Part shown: one piece after another, positions 45,116 through 54,797 of the stretch
Position numbering within the stretch: the stretch's first letter is position 1
How the letters are laid out: the number at the start of each line of letters is the position of its first letter
Origin: Staphylococcus ratti
GTDB taxonomy: Bacteria; Bacillota; Bacilli; Staphylococcales; Staphylococcaceae
Assembly (NCBI RefSeq): GCF_020883535.1
Contig: NZ_CP086654.1
Span: forward strand, 1,922,001 to 1,986,000
Direction: 5' to 3'
DNA: 64,000 nt
Program-made: the position numbers and the translations under genes
Notes under the pieces: generated by a model
Told to the model about the DNA's origin: nothing
Seen by the model: the letters and a program-made list of their open reading frames with translations, nothing else
Database searches by the model: none

Positions 45116-45166
45116 ATGGGATCGTGTTGAAGTGAAATGTACGCTTGCGTCTCACCCATTTTTCGA

Positions 45167-46810
45167 TTAGTCTATTTCGTCTGTTATATATGGCTTCAGT
45201 TGTCCATCAACCATCACATATACTGTATCGAATGCTTCTAGTATCTCTAAATCATGCGTTGCAACAATAAGTGTTTCTGCGCTCCTATGAATTTGCTTCA
45301 TAATGTCTGAAACTCTCTGCCTGTCTATTCCTCGTGTAGGCTCGTCTAAAATCCATACTGGCGCTTGTTTTAACCATAAACGAGCAATCGCTAACCTTTG
45401 AAACTCTCCACCAGATAAGGCAGTGCGATTTAATGTGACCGCCCGTGATAATGGGATATTTTCTAAACCGACACGTTGCAACGCCTCTAAACACGCCTCG
45501 TCAGAGTGTGACGTTAGTAAATTTTCTCTCACTGTACCGTCAAAAAATTGCGCTTCTTGTATTAATGGGTTAATTTGTGTCAACCAATGTGAGCGGTGAA
45601 AATCAGACACGCCCCCTATTTCGAAGGACCCTTCTGAGACGGGATACACACCCATCAACACATTTAATAGCGTAGATTTCCCAGAACCCGAAGCGCCTAA
45701 TATTGCGATATGTTCACCTTTTTTAATTTCGAGATGAATCTCTTTAAGGGTATCACGTTGCTGTGTTGGGAAGCGATGTCCTACATGTTTTAACTCGAAA
45801 AGCACTTCTTGACTTTTTATCTTTGAAACATCAACCTTTTGCTTTCCTTCGCTTAATGAATCCATCTTCATTACACTCTCTAGTTGTTGTTTCGCTTGAT
45901 CTGTTTCACTCTTATAATAAGCCACTTGACTCATCATTACATGTTGTTCAAATAAGGTTAATAACATCAACACTGTACTCGTAGCAAGGATAGGATCAAA
46001 CTTTCCTTGCTGGACTTGAATTGTAATAAAAGCAACTGTTAAAAAGATCGCAAACATACTTATAAGATTTAACGTAAACTGATAGAAAATATGGAACAAT
46101 TGCTCTTTGTGCTCGGTTTCACTTAAGTCACTTTCCGATTCAAGTAGTAGGTTTTCATAGGAATGAACTTGATTGAAACGTTTTAACTCTTCATACCCTA
46201 AAACATAATCGAAATATTGATGCATCAGACGTGTATAATTCGTATCTAACTTTCGTTTTATCATGCGGGCGCGTTTAACACTTAACCAAGGTACAATCCA
46301 AAGTGATAATATTACGACAATGACAATAATAAGTGCATGCCATATTGAAAAAAACGTGACTGCTAATACCGTCAATACGCTTGTTAATCCAATAACAATA
46401 GGCGGATAATAAACGCGTAAATAAATATTTTGTAACGACTCAATTTGTGACACCATACGCCCTAATAAATCACTTGTTTTAAATTGACGAAAGACATTAG
46501 GAACAATTGGAATTAAGGACTGATAAAAATGAACGCGAACATCCTTTAACATCGTAAATGTCGCTCGATGCGATAAAAGTCGCTCATAATAACGCGTAAT
46601 AGCACGTGTAAACCCGAATAATTTCACACTTACGATTAATCCCATTAATGCGAATAATGGTGCGCCGAGTGCACTTTGCGTAATCATATATCCACTTAAA
46701 AAGAACATCGCCAATGCTACACTACTCCCAAGCACACTTAATACAATAGCCCCCACAATATCTCGGTTCCACTTAATATTTAAAGTTGCATTAATTCGTT
46801 TTGGCATCAT
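45167..46810 (-). CDS. cydC: Thiol reductant ABC exporter subunit CydC-like
   Basis: This 547-residue half transporter has six membrane helices (to about residue 310) and an ATPase domain with Walker A GASGSGKSTLL, signature LSGGEFQRLAIARL and Walker B VWILDEP. It pairs with the upstream CydD-like subunit. In E. coli CydDC exports cysteine and glutathione and is needed to assemble cytochrome bd; the staphylococcal pair is annotated by homology only. The gap to cydD is 44 bases, with a ribosome binding site, AAAGGAGG, just before the start. Confidence 0.82.
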   Translation of the reverse strand: MMPKRINATLNIKWNRDIVGAIVLSVLGSSVALAMFFLSGYMITQSALGAPLFALMGLIVSVKLFGFTRAITRYYERLLSHRATFTMLKDVRVHFYQSLIPIVPNVFRQFKTSDLLGRMVSQIESLQNIYLRVYYPPIVIGLTSVLTVLAVTFFSIWHALIIVIVVILSLWIVPWLSVKRARMIKRKLDTNYTRLMHQYFDYVLGYEELKRFNQVHSYENLLLESESDLSETEHKEQLFHIFYQFTLNLISMFAIFLTVAFITIQVQQGKFDPILATSTVLMLLTLFEQHVMMSQVAYYKSETDQAKQQLESVMKMDSLSEGKQKVDVSKIKSQEVLFELKHVGHRFPTQQRDTLKEIHLEIKKGEHIAILGASGSGKSTLLNVLMGVYPVSEGSFEIGGVSDFHRSHWLTQINPLIQEAQFFDGTVRENLLTSHSDEACLEALQRVGLENIPLSRAVTLNRTALSGGEFQRLAIARLWLKQAPVWILDEPTRGIDRQRVSDIMKQIHRSAETLIVATHDLEILEAFDTVYVMVDGQLKPYITDEID

Positions 46811-46854
46811 TTTCCTCCTTTCTTAAACTGTTTCACGTAGAAATGCAGTAATAT

Positions 46855-48459
46855 TTAAAATTCAGTTTCAATCGTACGATCATCTCTAATTAAACGTCCA
46901 TTTTTAATATACCAACGTCGGGTTGCTGAGCTGATTGAAGCACGTCGATGCGCAATGGTTATCCTTGTAATATGTGCAAAGTGCGCTTGCAATGTCTCAT
47001 GAATTTTATTTTCCGTTACATGATCTAATCCAGCGGTCGGTTCATCTAATACGATAAGTTGTGGTTTTAATAACAATACACGCGCCAATTCAATGCGACG
47101 CATTTCGCCACCGGACAACATTTCGCCACCTTCTCCAATTAACGTATGAATCCCTTCTTTAAGTTGCTCGATTTTCTCTCCTAGTGCGACTTGCTCTAAC
47201 ACTTCTATAACGTCATTATCATCTATGTCTTTAAACAATGTTACATTTTCAGCAATAGTTGCGTTAAATATATACGGTGTTTGTGATAAATATCCTATGT
47301 TTAATGTCTTAGAAAACGTGATCGTACCTTTAGTTGGACGGTGCTCGCCTAACAACAATCGAATCAGTGTTGTTTTACCTGCCCCACTAGGACCTACTAC
47401 CGCGATATGCTCCCTTTCAAAAATATGTGCAGAAACATTGTGTAGCGCATCGACTGTAGCATTAGGATATTGATAAGTAACTTGATTAAACTGGATTAGC
47501 GGTTGTTGGTGAGAGACTACAACGCTATCAATATCTTTTACAGGTGTTTCAGCGAGTGCATTTCGAATAATTTCGCTCGCTCCTTCACTTTCTTTACCAA
47601 CATGAAACGCTTGTCCTAAATCTTTAATCGCATTATAAAATTCAGGCGCTAAAATAAGTGCTATAACTGCTGTTAAAAATGAGATATTATTAAAAACAAT
47701 CAAACTCAAACCTACCTCTAATGCTACAAGACCGATACCTAACATACTGATAAAATCAAGCATTAAGCCTGACAAAAAGGCACTTTTTAAAATCACCATT
47801 GTTTTATCACGAAATTGCGTACTTTCATGTTCAATTTTCCTAATCGCATCGTCCGAACGCTGAAACAATTTTAATGTCACTAATCCACGCGTTAAATTAA
47901 CAAAACGTTGACTGAAATGATTTAAAAATGTCATTTGGTCTTTTGCTGCATCGCGCGTCTTTAGACCAAATATAATATAAAACAACGGGATAAAGGGCGC
48001 GGTTACAATCATAATCAACGCTGTCGGAACATGTACCCAAAACATGACCATAATAATGGTAAACGGCACTAGCATTGATTTAAATAATTGTGGCAAGTAC
48101 GTTCTAAAAAACGGCAACATTTCTTTTAATGTTTCTGTAGCCGTAGTCAGTTGTGCTCCTACTGATTGACTCGAACGTTGTTTGAGTAAGCGTTGTCTCA
48201 CATTACAACGAATGTGGTAGCTTAATCTTTCACCTATCCAGTCGTTAAACATCATAAAAAGCGCTCTAAAAACTAAGGACCCTGCCAATAACCCCAGTAA
48301 TACGTGCCACTGATTATTTTCTTTAAACAACAGTGCATTTAAAATCATCGCTATCGTAACATTTTGGGTAATGATGGTAAGTGCTAATCCTATATTGACA
48401 ATACCTAAAAATATGACAAAACGGCGATAATCCTTTAACCAACTATAAAGCCATTTCAT
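46855..48459 (-). CDS. cydD: Thiol reductant ABC exporter subunit CydD-like
   Basis: This 534-residue half transporter has six N-terminal helices and an ATPase domain with Walker A GPSGAGKTTLI, signature LSGGEMRRIELAR and Walker B LIVLDEPTAGLD. It is the first gene of the pair and is divergent from uppP. cydAB is not in the window. A multidrug half transporter is the main alternative, but the heterodimeric order and lengths fit CydDC. Confidence 0.82.
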   Translation of the reverse strand: MKWLYSWLKDYRRFVIFLGIVNIGLALTIITQNVTIAMILNALLFKENNQWHVLLGLLAGSLVFRALFMMFNDWIGERLSYHIRCNVRQRLLKQRSSQSVGAQLTTATETLKEMLPFFRTYLPQLFKSMLVPFTIIMVMFWVHVPTALIMIVTAPFIPLFYIIFGLKTRDAAKDQMTFLNHFSQRFVNLTRGLVTLKLFQRSDDAIRKIEHESTQFRDKTMVILKSAFLSGLMLDFISMLGIGLVALEVGLSLIVFNNISFLTAVIALILAPEFYNAIKDLGQAFHVGKESEGASEIIRNALAETPVKDIDSVVVSHQQPLIQFNQVTYQYPNATVDALHNVSAHIFEREHIAVVGPSGAGKTTLIRLLLGEHRPTKGTITFSKTLNIGYLSQTPYIFNATIAENVTLFKDIDDNDVIEVLEQVALGEKIEQLKEGIHTLIGEGGEMLSGGEMRRIELARVLLLKPQLIVLDEPTAGLDHVTENKIHETLQAHFAHITRITIAHRRASISSATRRWYIKNGRLIRDDRTIETEF

Positions 48460-48706
48460 AATAAACCTCCTTTCCTCAAAGGTAATTTATGTATCCCCAT
48501 TGTGACCGATAGTGCTAGTATATAATGATAGCTTTTTGGGTGCATTTGAATATACTTAAATTTGTGTAAAGTTGTGACAGTTTGTTTACAACACTTCTTC
48601 TCATACTTTTGCCCGATAGCGTTATTTTGTTGAGACATGCATATACGACATGTGCTATGATATGCTAAGTTATAAAGTAAAAATAAACATAAAGAGGGTT
48701 AATGTT

Positions 48707-49561
48707 ATGCTATTTTTCGAATTACTTAAGGCATTAGTGCTTGGTATTGTTGAAGGATTAACTGAGTTCGCGCCAGTTTCTTCAACAGGTCACATGATTT
48801 TAGTAGATGACATGTGGTTAAAATCAACACAATTTTTAGGTTCTGAATCTGCCTTTACATTTAAAGTTGTGATTCAGTTAGGTTCGGTATTTGCAGCAGC
48901 ATGGGTTTTTAGACATAAATATTTTGAAATGCTACACATTGGAAAATACGCTCCTGAAGTACAAAGTGGACGTCGTTCAAAACCACGACGTTTGAAGATT
49001 ACACACATTTTAGTCGGGATGATTCCTGCTGGGATTCTTGGAGTTTTATTTGATGATTTCATTGAAAAACATTTGTTCAGTCTCCCAACCGTTTTAATCG
49101 GACTATTTTTAGGTGCAATTTATATGATTATTGCGGATAAGTTTAGTCGCAATGTACGCAATCCAATAAAAGTAGATGAAATCAGTTATTTCCAAGCTTT
49201 TGTTATTGGTTTATCTCAAGCTATTGCTATGTGGCCTGGTTTTTCACGTTCAGGGTCAACGATTTCAACAGGGGTATTAATGAAAATGGATCATAAATCA
49301 GCGTCTGATTTTACGTTTATGATGGCTGTCCCAATTATGTTGGCAGCAAGTGGCTTATCGCTCATTAAAAACTTTGACCATATCCATCTTTCACATGTGC
49401 CGTTTTACATCGTTGGATTTATCGCAGCGTTTATTTTTGGTTTGTTATCCATCAAATTATTCTTAACGTTAATTCAACGTGTAAAACTATTGCCATTTGC
49501 AATTTACCGTATTGTACTCGTAGTCGTTATCGCTATCGTATATTACGCCATTATAAATTAA
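48707..49561 (+). CDS. uppP: Undecaprenyl-diphosphate phosphatase
   Basis: UppP/BacA (284 aa) recycles the lipid carrier undecaprenyl pyrophosphate for peptidoglycan and teichoic acid synthesis, and extra copies give bacitracin tolerance. The two signature segments are GIVEGLTEFAPVSSTGHM near the N-terminus and PGFSRSGSTIS in the C-terminal half, which together form the active site. Eight or so helices are seen. AAGAGGG precedes the chosen ATG (48707). The frame is open 19 codons upstream but without a ribosome binding site. Confidence 0.95.
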   Translation: MLFFELLKALVLGIVEGLTEFAPVSSTGHMILVDDMWLKSTQFLGSESAFTFKVVIQLGSVFAAAWVFRHKYFEMLHIGKYAPEVQSGRRSKPRRLKITHILVGMIPAGILGVLFDDFIEKHLFSLPTVLIGLFLGAIYMIIADKFSRNVRNPIKVDEISYFQAFVIGLSQAIAMWPGFSRSGSTISTGVLMKMDHKSASDFTFMMAVPIMLAASGLSLIKNFDHIHLSHVPFYIVGFIAAFIFGLLSIKLFLTLIQRVKLLPFAIYRIVLVVVIAIVYYAIIN

Positions 49562-49576
49562 TTCCACTATTGTATG

Positions 49577-49621
49577 AAACAACGCGCATGACTGAAATGG
49601 ATGCGCGTTGTTTCTTTTTTA
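49577..49621 (+). terminator. Terminator after uppP
   Basis: Exact arms AAACAACGCGCAT and ATGCGCGTTGTTT, followed by CTTTTTT. Confidence 0.88.
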
Positions 49622-49756
49622 TGTTCTTCTAACCAAGTTTAAATATAACTTAATTTTAAATCATATTTTTACTTTTAAGTTTCATTTAATGTTTATTTTT
49701 ATCATTCCCCTTTACTATGTCAATATACACTCGCATTGAAAGGGAATTAAAATAAA

Positions 49757-50404
49757 ATGAATTACATCTCTAATTTTTTCAAGGATGATTTAACAGTCAC
49801 AAAAGATTCAACAGTCCGTTCGTTTGTTAAAGGCATTCTTTTTGCCGTATTACTTGTTTTTGCATTTGAAATTAGCAATTTCACCCCTCTTCACGCTAAA
49901 TGGTCTGTCATTTCATTAGTACTTGTCATTATTATCCTCATAGGTATGCACCTTTTAGGCATACGTCTTATGTCTTTCAAACCATTAAAACGCTCAGAAC
50001 TTTTATTGATTCTTGCTGTTTTACTACTTAATTTCGGCTTAGATGGTTTATTTGATTACTTCGTAGATTCCAATAATGTAAATGATTCTAGCATAGCAGA
50101 TGATTTTAAAAATGTTCCATTATGGGCTTCTATCATTAGTTTAGCCATTATTCCAGCACTTGCTGAGGAGATACTCATACGCGGTATCGTTTTACGTGTA
50201 TTTTTCAGAAATCATTTATTTTTGGGTATGATTATTTCAAGTTTAATCTTTGCTTCTTTGCATAGTGCAGATTCACTAATTGGATACTTGCCGTATTTTT
50301 ATTCTGGCATTTTATTCACACTCATTTATTTAAAAACGAAACGCATCGAAACGGCGATACTCGTTCACTTTTTAAATAATTTTATAAGTACACTTTTCAT
50401 TTAA
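49757..50404 (+). CDS. CPBP family intramembrane metalloprotease
   Basis: This second CPBP protein (215 aa) has IIPALAEEILIRGIV with the paired glutamates at about residue 134-135, a histidine in FASLHSAD and a final LVHFLNNFI. It is not close to the 40930 paralogue. Its function is unknown; relatives act in protein processing or bacteriocin immunity. AAAGGGAA precedes the ATG. The DoxX gene starts 33 bases after its stop. Confidence 0.85.
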   Translation: MNYISNFFKDDLTVTKDSTVRSFVKGILFAVLLVFAFEISNFTPLHAKWSVISLVLVIIILIGMHLLGIRLMSFKPLKRSELLLILAVLLLNFGLDGLFDYFVDSNNVNDSSIADDFKNVPLWASIISLAIIPALAEEILIRGIVLRVFFRNHLFLGMIISSLIFASLHSADSLIGYLPYFYSGILFTLIYLKTKRIETAILVHFLNNFISTLFI

Positions 50405-50437
50405 AAACACATGAATCACAAGAAAGGAAACGTTATT

Positions 50438-50794
50438 ATGAAACTAGGTATGTTACTTATTCGTTGGATGCTTGCAACTTCATTTTTAGTACACGGCACA
50501 CTTAAATTTGTTGATTTAGATGGAACGATTCACTTTTTAGGTTCACTCGGTTTGCCACCAACCCTCGCCATTTTAATGTCTATTGGAGAAGTAGTGGGCG
50601 GCGTTATGCTTATTGCAGGTATACTGACACCTTATGTCAATGTTTTTTATATCAGTGTCATGTTAGGCTCTATTTTCACACTTAAACTCGGCCGTGGATA
50701 TGTAAGTGGATTTGAATTTGAAATCATTCACATCGTTATGAATTTAGCGTGTATTTGTAGCTACAAATGGAATAAATGGATGCAATTTTATTAA
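50438..50794 (+). CDS. DoxX family membrane protein
   Basis: This 118-residue four-helix protein carries the DoxX hallmarks: MLATSFLVHGTLKF near the N-terminus, SIGEVVGGVMLIAGILTP in the middle and a final EIIHIVMNLACI helix. DoxX proteins are linked to thiol stress and terminal oxidases, but many are uncharacterised. SaeQ of S. aureus is also DoxX-like, but this gene has no sae neighbours. AAAGGAAA precedes the chosen ATG at 50438. A weak GC-rich hairpin (50804-50834) follows. Confidence 0.8.
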   Translation: MKLGMLLIRWMLATSFLVHGTLKFVDLDGTIHFLGSLGLPPTLAILMSIGEVVGGVMLIAGILTPYVNVFYISVMLGSIFTLKLGRGYVSGFEFEIIHIVMNLACICSYKWNKWMQFY

Positions 50795-50949
50795 TTTAAA
50801 TAGAACGGCGGGGACATTGAATGTTCTCGCCGTTTAATATTGAAATATTTCCTACTATATCGCACTTCATATGAATTGTATTGCGCGTTTATCTTCTAGT
50901 ATCATAGGGTAAAAGGACTTAAGTATATTCTTAAATGGAGGCAACGTGC

Positions 50950-52236
50950 ATGAATAAAACGATTAAAACAATTATCAACGTATTACCTATTTTTATCGTG
51001 CCATTAATTACTGAACGACAAAAATTCAAAGCGCATCCTGATGTTCAAAAAATGACAAACGCAACAGTGAACACGTCTAAAGCTGTAGCACAAAAGACAT
51101 CTCATGCCGCAAACCATGTTAAAACCGCAACGCGTCACGTCACACATTCTGTGGCTTCAAATACCAGTCAATTTAAAGACAATTTAGAGATTAAAAAGCG
51201 ACGCCGAGATTACAATAAGGCGATGAAAAAAGAAGCCGAAGCACAACGCTACAGAAGAGAAGAAAATGTCCGTGCACGTGGCAAAACACTTGAAAAAGAA
51301 AATCGCAAAGAAATTAACAAATTGAATAAGAAACTTCAAAAAACGATTGATAAGCGCCATAAGGAAGAAGAAAAAGCGCTTGAAAAACGCCAAAAAACAA
51401 TGGTGAAAAACTTAGATAAATTACAAAAATACGAAGAAAAAGCTGGACATGTCCCTGGAAATAATGTTGCCAGTGATTTTGAACTCGCTTCTCCTTCTAA
51501 TGAAAAAGTTTTACAAGGTTACAACGATCGCTCAGAAATCATTACTGAAGGTCAGCGCTTAGAAAAAGAGAAGCAATCAGAAACAAAAAAGTTGAATAAA
51601 AAGCTCCAAAAAAATATCGATAAGCGCCATAAAGAAGAAGAGAAACAAGCAAAAAAAGAAGCAAAAGCACGCCAAAAACAAATGAAAAAACTTCAGAAAA
51701 ATGATAATAAACCTACTGAAGTCGACACTTTAGGTGCTACTGCAAGTAATCACGCAATGAAAAGTGGCGAAACAACGTCACATCAAAATAATAACACTTC
51801 TAAAAAAGCACAGAAACAACAAAAGAAAGACGCTAAAAAACGTCAGAAACAAGCAGAAAAGTTGAATAAAAAAATACAAAAAAGTGCTAAAAATGTAGAT
51901 TTGGCAAAACAAGCGCCTTCACCGGACAAATTACCTCCGCGCATTCAGTCTATGGCGGAAGTGCAATCATTTGAAGCTCAAACTGGCATCGTTTCTAAAG
52001 ACAAACAAGTTAAAACTGACGCACATTCTACAAGCCACACTGAATCCAATTCAAAAGGGCCAAAAGATAAAAAAACAAGTTTAAACACACAAATCAATGA
52101 AAGCTTGGAAAAAGCACCTTTATTTAAGCGACAGTACGCACAAATGGAACAACATGTGAAAAATAGTGATAAGCAACGTAACGACGATACACTTAATCAT
52201 GTTTCTAAAGACGCACTAAATAAATTAAAACGCTAA
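50950..52236 (+). CDS. Lysine- and glutamine-rich coiled-coil protein of unknown function
   Basis: This 428-residue protein starts with a hydrophobic stretch (IKTIINVLPIFIVPLIT) that may be a membrane anchor; there is no lipobox or clear signal cleavage site. The rest is strongly basic and predicted coiled coil. A unit of the type LNKKLQKTIDKRHKEEEK occurs twice (about residues 119-136 and 214-232), with further KKAQKQQKKDAKKRQKQ tracts. No family is recognised. GGAGG lies 8 bases before the ATG. The next gene starts one base after its stop. Confidence 0.75.
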   Translation: MNKTIKTIINVLPIFIVPLITERQKFKAHPDVQKMTNATVNTSKAVAQKTSHAANHVKTATRHVTHSVASNTSQFKDNLEIKKRRRDYNKAMKKEAEAQRYRREENVRARGKTLEKENRKEINKLNKKLQKTIDKRHKEEEKALEKRQKTMVKNLDKLQKYEEKAGHVPGNNVASDFELASPSNEKVLQGYNDRSEIITEGQRLEKEKQSETKKLNKKLQKNIDKRHKEEEKQAKKEAKARQKQMKKLQKNDNKPTEVDTLGATASNHAMKSGETTSHQNNNTSKKAQKQQKKDAKKRQKQAEKLNKKIQKSAKNVDLAKQAPSPDKLPPRIQSMAEVQSFEAQTGIVSKDKQVKTDAHSTSHTESNSKGPKDKKTSLNTQINESLEKAPLFKRQYAQMEQHVKNSDKQRNDDTLNHVSKDALNKLKR

Positions 52237-52237
52237 A

Positions 52238-52696
52238 ATGCGCGTTCTTATAGACGGAGATGCTTGTCCTGTAGTAGATTCAATTATTGAATTAACTGTA
52301 GAGACAAGCATTTTTGTATATATTTATCGTAGTTACGCACACTTTTCACATCAAGTTTTCCCTCCACATGTTGAAAGCATCTATATTGACGGCGGACGTG
52401 ATGCTGTCGACTTTGCTATAATCAAAGCAATACAACTTAATGATATCGTGGTGACACAAGATTATGGCCTTGCAAGCATTGCTATTCAAAAAACGCCTTA
52501 TGTCTTACACCATCTTGGTTACCTCTATACTAAAGAAAATATTGATCAACTGCTGTTACAACGCTTTTATAGTCAACAAGAGCGTCGTAAATCTCGACGT
52601 CATTCTAAAGGCCCCAAACCCTTTAAAGATGAACAACGTCTTCAATTCGAAAAAACATTTCAATCTGTAATCAATCAAGAAAGAGAAAAGGAGTAA
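52238..52696 (+). CDS. YaiI/YqxD family protein (DUF188)
   Basis: This 152-residue protein begins with the family motif VLIDGDACPV and continues with YIDGGRDAVDFAI and VVTQDYGLASIA, a PIN-like nuclease arrangement of acidic residues. The biochemical role is not established. It starts one base after the coiled-coil gene, which provides its ribosome binding region, and is followed 4 bases later by the LOG-family gene. The basic tail RRKSRRHSKGPKPF suggests nucleic acid contact, by inference only. Confidence 0.88.
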   Translation: MRVLIDGDACPVVDSIIELTVETSIFVYIYRSYAHFSHQVFPPHVESIYIDGGRDAVDFAIIKAIQLNDIVVTQDYGLASIAIQKTPYVLHHLGYLYTKENIDQLLLQRFYSQQERRKSRRHSKGPKPFKDEQRLQFEKTFQSVINQEREKE

Positions 52697-52700
52697 TTTT

Positions 52701-53270
52701 ATGGTTAAACGTATGGCTGTTTTTTGTGGTGCAAGCAAAGGATATAATGACATTTACGTTAAAGAAGCTTATCAACTTGGGAAGTATTTCGCAGAACAAG
52801 ATATCGAACTTATTTTTGGCGCTGGTTCAGTAGGTATTATGGGCGCAATACAAAATGGTGTATTAGATCACGGAGGCAAGGCTATCGGTGTCATGCCTAG
52901 ATTTTTAGATGAACGTGAGATTACTAGCCAAAACGTTACGGAGCTCATACTTGTAGATTCGATGCATGAACGCAAACAAAAAATGTCAGAACTTGCAGAC
53001 GCATTTGTTATGGCACCAGGTGGCGCTGGTTCGCTAGAAGAATTTTTCGAAATTTATAGCTGGGCACAAATTGGACTTCATCAAAAACCAATTGGCATAT
53101 TCAATACGAATGATTTTTTCAAACCGCTCATTTTGTTAATCCAACATATGATTAATGAAGGCTTTATCGATAAAAAATATGAAACATTAGCTCAACCTTA
53201 TGATAGTCCACAAACACTCATTCATGGACTAAAACATAGCACCCCTATCTCTACACGAACTTATGATTAA
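52701..53270 (+). CDS. LOG family protein (TIGR00730, putative nucleotide phosphoribohydrolase)
   Basis: This 189-residue Rossmann-fold protein has VFCGASKG at the N-terminus, GAGSVGIMGAI, MHERKQKM and PGGAGSLEEFFE. The family motif is PGGxGTxxE; here serine replaces the threonine. Plant and bacterial relatives cleave cytokinin ribotides or AMP. The role in staphylococci is unknown. AAAAGGAG precedes the ATG. It ends the three-gene unit that starts at 50950. Confidence 0.9.
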   Translation: MVKRMAVFCGASKGYNDIYVKEAYQLGKYFAEQDIELIFGAGSVGIMGAIQNGVLDHGGKAIGVMPRFLDEREITSQNVTELILVDSMHERKQKMSELADAFVMAPGGAGSLEEFFEIYSWAQIGLHQKPIGIFNTNDFFKPLILLIQHMINEGFIDKKYETLAQPYDSPQTLIHGLKHSTPISTRTYD

Positions 53271-53280
53271 AATATAAAAC

Positions 53281-53321
53281 GTCTAAAAGGAACAAGCTAC
53301 AATAAGCTTCGTCCTTTTAGA
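53281..53321. terminator. Bidirectional terminator between the LOG and acetyltransferase genes
   Basis: Arms GTCTAAAAGGA and TCCTTTTAGAC plus the inner AAGCT/AGCTT pair, between convergent genes. Confidence 0.8.
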
Positions 53322-53325
53322 CATT

Positions 53326-53868
53326 TTATTGTGGTTGCCAAACATAACGTACATGCTCTTTTAATTCGTGATATTCGCTTAATTCAGGGTGTTCAAAAGT
53401 GTCGACAAAGGTCATGCCTATTTTCTCCATTACCCGAATAGAGGGTTTATTCGCTTTTGCAGCAATGGCGTATATAGGTCCGAGGGTTTGATCTTTAACA
53501 TAATTTAAAACTGCTTCTGCGCCTTCTTGTGCGATGCCATTATCCCACACTTCTGGAATTAATCTCCAACCAATTTCGTAAAAAGGACGTTCTTTAAATG
53601 GATAATGACTGTCTTTTGAAATATAATTTAATCCTATAAACCCAATCCAACTATGCACTGCTTTTAATTCTACCGCAAACAATCCAATGCCTTGTTCTTT
53701 TAACGTTTGACGCATAGATTCAAAATCTAATTTTGACCTTTGATAGCTCAATAAACTGGTAAAATAACGCCGCACTTGACGATTGGCATTCATCTTTTGA
53801 AGTGGTAACAAATCCGAATCTTCCCAATCTCTTAAAATCAGACGTTCTGTTTCAATATATACAGTCAT
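53326..53868 (-). CDS. GNAT family N-acetyltransferase (RimJ/RimL-like)
   Basis: This 180-residue protein starts with TERLILRDWEDSDL, typical of RimJ/RimL-type acetyltransferases. It contains the acetyl-CoA region around VWDNGIAQEGAEAVLNYV and the NKPSIRVMEKIGM motif of the C-terminal half. The acceptor is unknown. The start MTVYIETERL is set by AGGAGG 7 bases upstream. Confidence 0.87.
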   Translation of the reverse strand: MTVYIETERLILRDWEDSDLLPLQKMNANRQVRRYFTSLLSYQRSKLDFESMRQTLKEQGIGLFAVELKAVHSWIGFIGLNYISKDSHYPFKERPFYEIGWRLIPEVWDNGIAQEGAEAVLNYVKDQTLGPIYAIAAKANKPSIRVMEKIGMTFVDTFEHPELSEYHELKEHVRYVWQPQ

Positions 53869-53897
53869 TGATACACCTCCTATCGACAATCTCATAA

Positions 53898-53937
53898 AAA
53901 AGCGCGCCTTAGCTACATTGGCTAAAAAACGCGCATC
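53898..53937 (-). terminator. Hairpin after the 99-residue protein gene
   Basis: GCGCG arms with an inner TAGC/GCTA pair, followed on the minus strand by six Ts. Confidence 0.6.
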
Positions 53938-53949
53938 ATACGTTTGAAC

Positions 53950-54249
53950 TTATGCTCTTGAAATGTAGCTTATAAGTTGAATTTTTACCGATTTGTCTTT
54001 CAGTCTACTTATATCTTGACCTTTTTTTGTAGTAAAAATCGCATCAACAAAATCATTTTTGTGATTTAAACGATACGTTGCCGTATACGTTTCCCAATCA
54101 TGATTAAAGTTAGGCTTTAAAGCGATGTAACGGTTCAATTCTCCAGTTGAATCAACAATGCTATATCCCGTAATATTTTCAATTTCACGTCCCAATTCAA
54201 CTAGTGACATGTCACGACCTTCGATTAAATTAAACTCTTTTTCATACAT
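53950..54249 (-). CDS. Hypothetical protein
   Basis: This 99-residue soluble protein has no recognised motif. Its sequence (LVELGREIENITGYSIVDSTGELNRYIALKPN) suggests a mixed alpha/beta fold. GAGGG lies about 9 bases before the ATG, and a hairpin with a T-run follows, which supports a real single-gene unit. No function is offered. Confidence 0.68.
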   Translation of the reverse strand: MYEKEFNLIEGRDMSLVELGREIENITGYSIVDSTGELNRYIALKPNFNHDWETYTATYRLNHKNDFVDAIFTTKKGQDISRLKDKSVKIQLISYISRA

Positions 54250-54349
54250 AGTGCAGTCCCTCTTTTCTCTACGATCAATTATGTGTTTTTTTACCCTAAT
54301 CTATCACGAATCAAACGCATATGTTGTACGTCCGATGCTATACATTTCA

Positions 54350-54733
54350 CTACTCTGTTTTATCTTTTTTATCTTTAGTTGTACTTGATGCTTCTTCTTT
54401 TGTGGTTGGTGTCTTTTTCGTTTTTTCGTCTTTCCCTAACGTTTCTTCTTTGTCTTTTGAGTCATGTTCTGTTGTGTCGTGATCAGACTTTGATGATTTG
54501 TCTTTATGTTTATCTTTTGAAGAAGGTTCTGGTTTTTTTATATCTTCTTCTAACTGTTTCACTTGATCATCTAATTTTTTACTCTGATCTTTCAACTTTT
54601 TATTTTCATCTTGCAACTTTTTTTGATCTTGCTCTAAAGCATTAATTTCATTTTGAAGTTTCTCTTTTTCACTTTGTCCACAACCTGATAATAGTAGCGC
54701 GCCTGCCGCTAAAGTACAGAGTATTTTTTTCAT
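54350..54733 (-). CDS. Coiled-coil lipoprotein
   Basis: This 127-residue protein has a lipoprotein signal (KKILCTLAAGALLLSGCGQ, lipobox LSGC with the lipidated cysteine at about residue 18). A heptad coiled coil comes next (LQNEINALEQDQKKLQDENK), then a low-complexity tail of lysine, aspartate, serine and threonine. It should be anchored on the outer face of the membrane. Function is unknown. The start MKKILCT is set by GGAGAG 7 bases upstream; a frame opening five codons earlier is rejected. Confidence 0.8.
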   Translation of the reverse strand: MKKILCTLAAGALLLSGCGQSEKEKLQNEINALEQDQKKLQDENKKLKDQSKKLDDQVKQLEEDIKKPEPSSKDKHKDKSSKSDHDTTEHDSKDKEETLGKDEKTKKTPTTKEEASSTTKDKKDKTE

Positions 54734-54797
54734 ATGTATTCTCTCCATTACTGAATTACTATTCCTATTTTATCATGGTTCTAATACTTACGCACTT

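Noticed and set aside
50438-50794. DoxX gene as a relocated saeQ
   Set aside because: DoxX proteins are common and no saeP, saeR or saeS is nearby.
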